Below, one piece after another: positions 22,160 through 33,300 of a stretch of 64,000 bases of DNA. The notes below the pieces were generated by a model. That model did no database searches. It was not told the DNA's origin and worked only from the letters and a program-made list of their open reading frames with translations. Origin of the DNA: Emydura subglobosa (Eukaryota; Chordata; Testudines; Chelidae); assembly GCA_007922225.1 (NCBI GenBank), contig ML679970.1, positions 24,668,631-24,732,630 on the forward strand, written 5' to 3'. A program made the position numbers and the translations under genes. Within the stretch, counting starts at the first letter, position 1, and the number at the start of each line of letters is the position of its first letter.

Positions 22160-23290
22160 AAAGCTTGGCCCGCCTCAAACTTTCTGGATCTGAGTTTCTA
22201 TGTCACTGTGCAGCCAGAAAAGCGCAAGAGCGGCAAGGGCAAAAGTCCGAGCTGGATTTGAGCTGCGTGACACACTTCACTTTGCAAACAGGGAGGGGCA
22301 GGAACCAGCACCTCGCTCTGTGGATTTTATCGGCTGCAAAATTACACAGAATCAAAGCCACACAATGACCCGGTCGTTTGGTTTTTAAGGCCGGTCACTA
22401 GCTCCGTTCAAGTGACATGGCTGAACAAGCTCCCCGCAGCCACGCCCCGGGCAGGTGGCGGCAGCCCGGCCCGCGGCAACAAGCGACGGGCTCGGTCTCC
22501 TCGGTTCAGCCTGAGTTAGTCACCGGGCGGCAGCCCCACGGTCACTCCAGCCCGCACTGTTCTGCAGCTCCTGGAAGCACGGCCCGCCCCGCACGTCCCC
22601 GCCAGCCCGTCACTGGCACACGGAGGGGGCTGGATGCAGGGGGAGGGCTCGGACGGCCCGTCCAAGGGCCAGTCAGTCCCGCTGTTCGAGGCTTTCCAAA
22701 GCTCGACGCAGGGGGGGCCGGGGCCGGCGGCGCAGAGGAGCCAGGCTCGCTGCCCTGTGAGTGCGGCTGGGACCGGGCGTGGGGCCCGCGGAGAGGGAGC
22801 CATGCGGCGGGGGAAGTTTGGGGCAGGGGAGGCCCGGAATGCGCTCGACTCAACCCCCCTGGCTCCCACCGACCCGCCCCGAGCCCTCGCCGTGGGTTAG
22901 GCTCGCACAAAGTGGGGAGGAGGAGGAGGGGGGAGAAGCTTCCTTCCCTCCCTGGCCGCCCCCTTTGCGGAGGGCACGGACCCCGGGGGGCCCCGCTGCG
23001 CTGCCCCGAGCCTTGGGCCGAGCAGCAGGATTGGGTTCCCCCTGCCTCGGGGGAGCGGCCTGACCATGCTCCGCTGGCTCCTCCGGCCGGTTCCTTCACG
23101 GGTTTCAGTGATTGATTTCCCTTCCCCCCAGCTGCGTGAGGCGCGGGCCGGGACTGCCTGGGGCCCCTCCAGCTGCCGCACTTTCTGCCAGGAGGGCCCG
23201 GCAAGTCCCTGCGGCAGCTTCATGAAACTTAGACGGGTGTCTGTGATCGCTAGCGACAAGTTGTAAGGGAGCTCCGGCTAGTTTGTGCTG
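22160..23290. promoter_or_regulatory. CpG island, probable CHDH promoter (possibly bidirectional with IL17RB)
   Basis: About 1.1 kb of GC- and CpG-rich DNA in an otherwise AT-rich window. Visible GC-box-like motifs include CCACGCCCC near 22441, GACCCGCCCC near 22869 and GGCCGCCCCC near 22963. In human, CHDH and IL17RB are divergent with close 5' ends, so a shared promoter is plausible here. Possible splice donors on + include CCCT|GTGAGTGCG near 22755 and GGAG|GTAAAG near 23297, either of which could end a noncoding first CHDH exon. Long frames on both strands are composition artefacts. Confidence 0.75.
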
Positions 23291-24036
23291 CCTGGAGGTA
23301 AAGAGCTTGAAGCTTCCCTCTGAAGCAAATGGAGCTAGGCCGATTCTCACTAACTAGTGGGGAGTCTGGCCCCCATGTTTATTTGATATTAAAAGGTTTC
23401 TCTGCTGCATGTGTCATTTTCTTATAGGTCCTGGTCAGGGTGGGTCGGTTTGAATACAGACTTAAAACCAAAAACGTTTGAAATGAAAGGATCCTGCCAG
23501 AGTTCCCTCAGCAAATGAACCAAATTGACTAGCAGAATTTCAGAGAACTTTATCTAAAATGTTTCCATAGACATTCACTTAGTTGTGTTTATTGTCTCTC
23601 ACCATTAAGTTGGAACTGAAAAAGAAGGGCAAGGCCATCTCGGAAGTCAAGACAGCCATACATCTTGCATAGGGTTAAGCACTAGGTATTATTACCACTT
23701 GGGAGCATTACAAGACTGAAGATAAACATCTAGGAAGACTACACTTTGATGCTTCAGAGTCATAGTAAGATAGTATCTCTGTTCTACCAAATCCAAGCCA
23801 AAAGTGGGTGAACTTTACATACTTACCTGTGGGAACCTTCTGACCCCTAGAAAAATACAAAAGGGATTTATTTTCAGCAAAAATAATGAAGCTCTCAGTA
23901 TGCTTCTCCTATATAGTCTAATACAGGTATAAGGAGATTTGCATTCCCTCTATCTCATATGTACAAGAACAGAACTAGGAATTTGTATGGCATCCTATTT
24001 GAGGGATGAACAAGCTAAAAGCAGTGAGAACTGTAA

Positions 24037-24112
24037 ACATTATATCTATCCATATCTATATGGACAGGGCACTAGACTGGGAATCGAGACTGGATTTTGA
24101 TTACACCAGGAT
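24037..24112 (+). repeat. MIR-like fragment sharing a 54-bp segment with 26057-26110
   Basis: GGACAGGGCACTAGACTGGG AATC is the diagnostic central MIR region. Upstream the match to the second copy continues into ACATTATATCTA. 50 of 54 bases are identical. Confidence 0.65.
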
Positions 24113-26056
24113 ATGTTGATCTGTCCTCAACTAAACTGAAAGAACCATGGGACTTTTCCCATGCCCACACTAACCCTCATTCATTTGAATGCCTTGGACT
24201 CAGCCTGTAAACTGCTATCTCACTTCTAACTTGACCTTTCTGGTGTCATAGTTCATTTTATCTTTTCAGGGATTTCCAACTGTGATTATCCCCTATTTAT
24301 CAAACTTGCAGTTGCCCTATCCTGAAAGAAAACAGGTCTAGTTTCAGTACTGAAAAAAGAAAAACACCTCTAACCTACATTTAATTCTTCAATGCTGGCA
24401 AACTAACAGTGAAACTTGTACCAGAGACCACTTTTTTGTATTCAGCCTTCTTCCCTAAAGGTCTCTGCCTAAAAGTATCCCCTGAAGAAAAGGGGTGCAA
24501 TTCTGCTTCACCTCTTAGTAACAAATATATGATGGTTCCTCGAGCCATTATTTAAAACAGGTTTAATCCTACTACAAATAAAACCACAGCTAACCAGGCA
24601 TAAATCTTACATTACAGCGTTTTGAACAGTGACATTTTGTTGTATGAAAATTATTTTTGACCCCTTACTACCCTTCCAAGAGCATGTTATACTAGAATAG
24701 TGTGTTACCAACTGCAGTTAGTTTCTCAGGAGGTGTTTCTTTAGGGGTTTCAGGTGGGCACTATGTTCTCTGAAACCAGATGCTCCACAGGTTTTGTGGT
24801 ATTGTATTGGATTCTCTCAGATGAGGGTTAGAGCCCAAGCTCCACCTTTTGTACTGTTGTCTAGGAAGCATCAATTATCATCTACAACTAAATGGTTCTG
24901 GCAGATTGCACCTGGTTCTAGCCTCCCCAAGAAGGAGCAGTCTCTGTTTTGGAGTAGACTAGAGGTTAAATTCTTCCTTGCTTCTTTTTGTTCACCCATG
25001 ACTCCTTACAAAACTGTGCTAGAGACTATCCTAATTACCCAGTCATATAAGCTATGAGGGGAGAAGATTCACCAGCCAGGTAGTCAAAATAAAGCCCAAA
25101 CTTTAAATTTCAGTTTCATGCCCGTTTCCTCAAGGCCAGTTTTATTAATAAACAGAAGATGCAAACAAATTTAGAGTATTACAAAACACTGAGTAAGAGA
25201 GGCCTCTCCCACTTCCTATAATCTAGGTTGGGACAAAACATACCTTTTTCCCTTACATGGCCCTTCCCAGCTACTCCAGGCCATCTGCTTCAACAATCTT
25301 ACCCCCAAGTCCTCATCTTTCCCAAAGTGAGTGACATGAATTCTTTTAGGTAGTCTCCAGCAGACTGTCATATGTTTGATCAGCTGACTTACCTCCATCA
25401 TGTATCCTGCCTGGAGACAGCAACTCTCAGAATCTTCCATTCCCAAGGGCTTTACTCCTGTAACAGACATACTGGCCATGTATTTGTCAGCATTCTACAA
25501 ACCTCCTGTCTTTAGAGACCGTCACAAAATCTCTAATATATTGCACACAGTTCTGAGCCAAATCTATTAGAAGACCTATCTCAAAAAGCTATGGATTGTC
25601 AGCATCTTTGGTAATTGAAAACAGGTTTCACTGTAATACCTGTAAATTACATGTAGCACGAGACCCTTAGCTGGCCCAATAGCAGCTGTAATGGGCATGA
25701 TTCTCCTCCTTTACATTGGTGTAAATCTGATGTACAATTTGACAACTCTCACTTTTTATAATGAGTCTCACAATATTTAGTATTTCTTAAATTCCCAGTT
25801 GATGGAGGCATGTGATTAGGCAAAGAAAAAGCACCCACGATTTTATTATTATTATGACTTTTGAACACTTTGGGTTAGCAATACTGGGAGTAATGGAATT
25901 ACATTGATCTAAAACTGGTGTGAATGAAAGAGATTGTGGCTTGCTGTTTTTCTCTAAATCCCCTGTTCTCTATAGCTATTCCATTCTGTCTTGTAACATC
26001 TGCGAGAGCCGGCCTATCTTCCTGTGGTCTTCAGATCCCTATTAAATACCAGGGCT

Positions 26057-26225
26057 ACATTATATCTAGACATATCTACATGGACAGGGCACTAGACTGG
26101 GAATCAAGACACTTGGATTCAATTCTAGGTTCAGCCATTGGCTAGCTGTGTGACTTTTATCAAGTAACTTCCCAGTGCCTTAATTCCCTCTTAGACAAAC
26201 TGGGGTTAGTTATGCTTACCTACCT
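26057..26225 (+). repeat. MIR SINE
   Basis: GCACTAGACTGGGAATCAAG, then GGATTCAATTCTAGGTTCAG, TGTGTGACTTTTATCAAGTA and the trailing TTCCCTC..AAACTGGGGTTA follow the MIR core order (tRNA-derived A/B-like region and CORE). It lies in the 5' intron of CHDH, same strand. Confidence 0.8.
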
Positions 26226-26531
26226 TTTAAAAATGTTAATAACAACAGATAAGCATTTTGAATAAACTAATTTAGGTGGACAGCATATACTGCAAAAAAT
26301 ATACTAATCAATTGGCATTAACTGCTTGCATATAAAGAATAAGAAAGCAACATGTTGCAATAAAATAAATATTTATTGTCATGTTATCCTCTTGGATAGC
26401 CATATAACTGCTGTGAATTGCCAACTTTCCTTGAAAATGATGCACCAAAATTTTAGGCCATACATAGTCCTTTATGATTGAATTATATGCATCATAATAC
26501 ATTTTTAATTAAGGTATTTTTTCTCTTCTAG

Positions 26532-26600
26532 GACAAGATATTTGATGCTGCATTGTATGGAACAAGAAGTTCTGAAAAAGAAGGCACAAAAAGAGAAAGG
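26532..26600 (+). other. CHDH 5' UTR part of first coding exon, with overlapping uORF
   Basis: It begins after acceptor TTCTCTTCTAG. An upstream ATG at 26545 opens a 22-codon frame ending TGA at 26611-26613, overlapping the main ATG at 26601 in another frame. The main frame itself is open back to the acceptor, so an N-terminal extension from an upstream exon cannot be excluded. Confidence 0.6.
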
Positions 26601-27360
26601 ATGTCTTATTTGATCAAAGGAATTAAAAAATATTATGGTCCTTCTGTCAGTCAAATGCACAAAATAACAGGATTTCCATTTAAAACACCCATACGCAAAA
26701 GCTTACAAGCCTACAGTGGGCAATGGTTAAAAGCCTCACGTACATTCTCTAATCTTAGTACTGAAAATGCAGACACTTATAGTTACATCATTGTTGGAGC
26801 TGGATCAGCAGGGTGTGTATTAAGCAGCCGATTGACTGAAGACCCTCTTAGTACTGTACTTCTTTTGGAAGCAGGCCCTAAAGACACCCTTCTAGGTAGT
26901 AAAAGATTAATGTGGAAGATTCATATGCCTGCTGCATTAACCTATAATCTTTGTGATGAAAAATATAATTGGTATTACCACACAACACCACAAAAGCACA
27001 TGGATAATCGAATTATGTACTGGCCCAGAGGTAGAGTGTGGGGTGGCTCCTCATCTCTCAATGCTATGGTATACATTCGGGGGCATGCAGAAGACTACAA
27101 TCGATGGCATAGAGAAGGTGCTGTTGGATGGGGCTATGAATTTTGCTTGCCTTATTTTAAGAAGGCACAGACTCATGAGCTGGGTCCTAACCTGTACAGA
27201 GGTGGGAATGGACCGTTGCATGTGTCAAGAGGAAAGACGGACCATTCTCTTCATCATGCATTTCTGGATGCAGCCCAGCAAGCTGGCTATTCTTTCACAG
27301 ATGATATGAATGGGTACCAACAAGAAGGATTTGGCTGGATGGATATGACTATACATAGAG
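26601..27360 (+). CDS. CHDH: CHDH coding exon 1
   Basis: It codes residues 1-253 plus one base: presequence, FAD dinucleotide-binding motif ([20 protein letters not shown]) and GMC signature 1. It ends at GATATGACTATACATAGAG followed by GTAAAC. It is the largest exon of the gene. Confidence 0.96.
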
Positions 27361-30300
27361 GTAAACCTTAAAGAGTTACTTTGGGAGTGTTTGTATCTAA
27401 CTTATAAATGGTATTTAAGGGTCAATCCATTTTCCATTGAATTTAATGGGAGTATTTTCATTGACTTACTCCACTCTAATTTCTATATAGAAAGACAAGA
27501 AAATATCTTGAAGATGAAGGAGCATGAACTATTTTGATGCTAGCAGATGTTAAATGAAAACCTATATTTTGTAGGTCAAAGATGGAGCACAGCTAGTGCT
27601 TACCTTCATCCTGTTATATCGCGCCCAAACTTGTCCGCAGAAGATAGGACATTTGTAACGAAAATTTTGTTTCAAGGGACAAAAGCCATAGGTGTTGAGT
27701 ATGTCAAAAATGGGCAAAGAAAAAAGGTAAGAATATTTATTTCATTTCCCTTTCTGAAAGAATTGAGTCAAAGAAAAATAAGCCTTATTTAACAACATTC
27801 AGAAACTAAGACTGACACATCCTTTCTGTACAAAAATTCCATTTTTCAGATGTAATACTTTAGTTCAAAAACACTACTTCATTTCAATAATATGATTCTT
27901 TGTTAGATAGTTATGTTAGGGAATATGTTATTTCTTTTGTGTCATTTCAGACATCAGCATATTCTCTGTGCTGAAAGAGGGAATGGATGAAAGTGTAGAA
28001 AGGAAAAGGCTACTGCTTAAGATTTGAAATTGGAACCTACTCTGTAATCATGCATAGTTACAGTGTATTGATTATTGTACTGAATTACTAATGTTCTTGA
28101 AAAACAATTTAGGAAAATTCTAGTCATGTTTAGGAAAACCTTTTAAAACTGAGTATATGCCATGGAGTCTGAATAGCTCAGGAGATAGATAATGGAACAG
28201 GCAGTCATTCATTTCTTTGTTGCCATTTTGAATCCAGTTGAGGCTAATAATGACTAAATGCTATAAGGCACATTTCCCAGCTGCAGAATAGACATACCCT
28301 AACTGTCTTACAGCTGTTTAGTGGCCTATATGAAATGGATTTGTGATCTCACTCCAGGTTCCACTGAACAGGCATTCACATCACAGAAATTGTCACAACC
28401 AGAAGGACATGCACTGGCAGTCTCAGCACATAGGCCAAGAATGGAATGGGATTCAGGACTGAAATGGCCTTTGACACTGTCAGGATTGAAGAATATTAGC
28501 AAAGCAATGAGTAACTACCATTACTTCTTAGCTTTTCCGTGGATAAAAAGAGGATTTTAGTTTCTGGGGCTCTCGGTTCAGTACTTTTCATAAGCAAGGA
28601 AGTACCCTCAGTGAGGGCTTATTTACAGTGAGGTAATGTATTCTAGGGGGTTATGATTTCTAAAGCATACTACTGTATTGCGCATTAATTGGTCTGTGTA
28701 GATCCTGCTGGTGCATACTAAAGGTTCCTTAATGTGCTTTAATGCTTTAATGTAGTACTGTTTCAGATAACTATGTTAAAGCACACCTGCCAGATCTACA
28801 TGGACCAATTAATACACAACACATAAGTACACTTTAAAAATCACACCCCCGTAGACCGCATTACCCTGCCATGTAGACAAGCCCTTACTCTTCCCTTTTG
28901 AATATTACCCCTGATTATTCCATATGTTACTAGGTAATTTCCTAAGATGGATTCAGATATTATTTTAAAGTTCTAACAACAAAGGTGAAAGGTTGCAATA
29001 ATAAAACACCAAAATAGAGGAGAGCACAAATCTTGACAGTTTGAGCTCACTGAAGTACATTATACCCACAGGAATCAATACACAGAGAGTGTTGGGTGAC
29101 TGAACACTGCTAAATGTTAAAAGATAATATAAATAAACTATTCTTTGATCTGCCATAGCACAGAACATGTCTATTCTTTTCTAAGTCAATTAGAATGATG
29201 CTTTCCAGTAATAATGCAGGGCAAAAGTTGCAGAATTCTCATTGACGTTAATGAGAGCCCCACATGTGTCTGAGAAGAGAAGTTGACCAGAAACAGCACC
29301 TGTCACTTGACTGAGCAATTTACTTACATGAACATCAATAATCTTTCATTATTATAGAAAAGGTTTTGGGTTGAGAATGATGGCACAGTATAAGTGTACT
29401 TTTTTTAGTTTTGGCCCTAAAAATAAAGTACTAGGTACAGGAACATCATGTGTACCATATATAAATATTGATATGATTAGTCAGCTATTTTAGTATGAGC
29501 ACTTAATGGGTGTCAGGAGAACTGGAATCTATTCCCATCTCTGCCACTGATTTCCTATGTGACCTTGGATAAATCATCTAATCTCTCTGCCTCGGTTCAC
29601 CATCTAAGTAAGTGTAAGAAGTTGTTTTCTCTCTCTCTGCACAGTTATTATATATGTTTAACATATTAGGGCCAAATGTGCTTTTTAAAACTTCAGCTAC
29701 ACAAGTCTTATTCAATGTCTTTTTTTACATGCTCCTGGGAAGAGAACTCTTATTCTTCTGTCTGTCTACCACAGTAACTGGGTTTTATTTTCTCTCATTT
29801 CTAATTCAAGTGCAAGGGCTCTAGAAAAATACATGCATTTGGGAAAACTAAGTTGGGATCCTTATGACAGGGTCCAAGTTTAACTTTCAGCTTGCTTTCA
29901 TTAAAAGTAAAAGCCTGCAAGAGTATGTAAGCATGTGCTTTGGTATTAAAAGTGACCTGTTAAGGACAAAAAAATATGATACTGCTCTTTCTTACTTTAT
30001 GATATATAAAAAAGACTCCAATTTCTCCTCTCCCCCCACGCACACTTTTTAACATTAGCAATTCAAATTTTCAAATCCTGTTTCTTCTGGGAGATTCTAA
30101 GGATGACAGGAGAACTAATAATTTTATGACATCAGAGAAACTATCCGAAAAAGGCGGCTAAGAAGAGAAATAATGTGTATTGACTATTTTAAATTCTGTG
30201 TTATGTTTGTTTTTAGTTAACAACTATTTAAATCAAACAATTAGAAAGAACTGTTTGATTGTTGAAGTTTCCTCAGTTTTCCCTTTTAAGTGAGGATTTA

Positions 30301-33300
30301 GGGCCTGATCCAAAGCACATTAAAGTCAGAAAGATTCCTATTGACTTTAATCAACATTAGATAAGACCTTAAGAAAGCTCCCAGTCACATAAGAAGTCCT
30401 CCAGCAAAAATAAGAAAGATGGCCTTGACAGTCCTGATTTTTTTTTACGTCAAAATCAAGCAAAAAAAGAATATTTAAGGGGGTTGGGAAATGCTTTCAG
30501 GCTTTTTTTTTAATCTATCACAAACTATATATGTGTGTGTATATACATATAAGGCACCAATTCAATTGTTTTTCCTCTTCAGGTCACCTTTAAATGCACT
30601 ACATGAATATATACAATGTGAATTATGAGCTATGAATGACTATGCAGCAGAGTTGCACTGGATATAAACTCTGAGATGATTTGAACCCATGACCTTAGAG
30701 CAGAGATAAGAGTACACATTTGGAAATAGTATGATTTGAAACAAGCCGTATTTTCATTAGGAAGCAAAATGTGAACACGTACTTCAATACACAGTGACTC
30801 ACTAATGATTCTCTGGAACTATTTTTGTGTACATTGTGCAATGTGACTTAGAGATTTTGCAATGCTGTTGTTTTAGGAATCAGTTCAATATACTTGAATG
30901 TTTTTTGTGTTAGTTGTATCAGACTAGCGATTGTCCTGGGCTGAAAAATATGGGGGAGGGAAGAGCCAAATGTCACTTTAGGTATGCTGGCAGAAACAGC
31001 AAATGAGTAGAGTGAAAGCAGTTAATAAAAATCAAACTTTTTGTAAGGTTTTTTGTTTTTTTATTACCATGAACAATCTTGCTGACTAGCATTCTGTACA
31101 TTTTAGGGTTCTGTCAGTTAGAAAGGAAATAAGAATAGTAAAAATAAATGGTACTTAGAATACAGGATTCCCTATACACACGAGGAAAAAATCAAGTTGA
31201 TCATTTTTAGAAGACTACAGAGCCATGCTTAAAATGCCTTAGCTAAAATTAAAGTAAAGACACACTGTAGAGTCTTAAATTCTACGAAAAGTAAACAGTG
31301 GGCTTAAGTTCTAGTGTCACCAGATAAGCAATGCAAGAGCTGCCTCTTGAGCTCTTTCAGGGCATTTGCTTTGTGAGTTATGAAAGTGATAAAAGAATGT
31401 TCAAAGATGCAACACTTGTGGATTGCTCACTGTATGTTCAGCAAACCATAATGGTCTTTTAAAAAGACTGAATTCTTCCAAAGCACCTGCTGCCAAAGGC
31501 AGAATTTCTAACTTTGCCTGGAGATCTGTCCTTTTGGAGACATGGTTTCCTGTTGGGCAATTCACAGCTCCCCTATCTAACAGTGAAGAGAGTGATAGAT
31601 CCGAGTTCTGTCTAGCTGCTGACTGAATATGATGGGGCGGAGGGGAGAAAGTAGCAGCCTGCACCCTATCCTCCTACCCCACATGGTTGAGGGCAGGATT
31701 TTGCCCTAAATCTGCGGTGCTGATCTGGCAGCTGAGAGCAAGAGAAAAAAAATGAACGTCATCCTTGAAGCTTCTGGGTGGAAAGACTCAGAGAGCAGGT
31801 GCTGAAAAATGCTAAATAATGAACATCCACCCACTAGGTACTGAAGAGATGAATAGGTCAGCCTCTGAGGACCTCAGCTAATGGTTAGCAGGATAAGTAG
31901 TAACCAGCTAAGAGATGCACATTCTTTAGGCTGCTTAATGAAAAAATTGTCATACAAAACAGAATGTATGTATACATACTTGTAAGGGTTCCCTGCTATA
32001 GCACATAGCTATGTGGGCCTCCGGGGGGAGGATCAGTGAGACCACAGGAGCTATGAAACCACAACTTAGCCTCAGCTGGGTTGAAGATGTGACAACGCTT
32101 GAAGAGAGACTTTGTTGAGCTAACACGTTACAGAGTACCTCGGAGTGTAAAGTCTTTTTCAGGATTTTTGTTTTTAATTTACTAATCACTAGTGCAAATG
32201 GAACAGGTTCTGGCTGTTCCCTTGCTTGAAGTTACAGTAGATCTCTGTTCTGGAAAGAAGCGTGCAAGTGTACTGCCAATCATGTTACAGTATTTGATAA
32301 ATTGAATGCTTGTGTACCCTACAGTCTTAACAGATGATAAAACTTTGTTCAGTTCACATTGTATTCCAGTGTGACAGCTTAGTTATTTCTGACCACAGAA
32401 AATCATACCAAGGTGAGCAAAACATCTGGAATAATAAAGATGGATGCTGGTATGATTCCAATAGAAATAGCGTATCTTTAAAAAAAAAAAAAAAGTCTTG
32501 GAAATATTGGTTATGGTCTAAAAATCAAACCTGTAATAGTCTTTTTTTTAATTTATTTTTAATTTTCAGGCTCTTGCCAGTAAGGAAGTGATTTTAAGTG
32601 GAGGTGCCATAAATTCACCACAGCTGCTTATGTTGTCTGGGATTGGAAATGCCGATGACCTCAAAAAATTGGGGATCCCTGTTGTTTGTCACCTTCCTGG
32701 TAATCTTTTTATTGGTTTTATCTTTCACCTCTCTAAGGGTCTGAACCAAAGCCAACTGAAGACATTGGAATGAATGCCATTAACTTCAATGGCCTTTAGG
32801 TCAGGCTGTAAGGACTCAAGCCAATTACCATTATAAGTCAATGGAAAGATGCCTATTGATTTTAATGGACATTAGAAAAACCTCTTATTTATTGCATCTC
32901 TCCATGTAATGGTGTCCAGTAGCCATTCCTTTCTGAACTATACCCATAGATAACTATTATTTTAAAGTGAAGAGGTTGTATATATCACTCATAATTTTTA
33001 AATTAGAGCTATATATTCTCTTTGATCCACAACAAATTGCCCACTGATATTAATGAGAGCTTTATGTAAAGATGGAGGGTAGAACATGGACCTTATGTAG
33101 TAACTAAACTTTTAGCTAGAAAAGTTATCATTGCATTCAGAAATGATGCCTAACACTTTTAGGACCAGAACTATTTTTGCCATATGTTTATCTGGCTATT
33201 TGCAGGTGCCATTTTCCTATGTGTGTTCAAGCAAATTAAATACACAATTGCATACCTAAATTATTTGAAAATCTTACTCTTAAATTGTCATTGTTAGGTT

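Larger units (their letters stand above)
23300..26531 (+). other. Probable 5' intron of CHDH
   Basis: It lies between the CpG island and the acceptor TTCTCTTCTAG ending at 26531. No coding exon is seen. It includes two copies of a 54-bp MIR-associated segment (24037-24090 and 26057-26110). Confidence 0.55.
27727..32569 (+). other. CHDH intron 2
   Basis: A 4.8-kb intron with a long fold-back transposon (28612-28887), a MIR (29510-29610), old palindromic repeat words (30301-30360) and an A15 tract before 32496. The remaining sequence shows nothing I can identify. Confidence 0.6.

Noticed and set aside
22417..23204. Long overlapping open frames on both strands (up to 232 codons)
   Set aside because: Caused by the high GC and low stop-codon density of the CpG island. 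Low-complexity Pro/Gly/Arg/Ala content and no homology or signal peptide.
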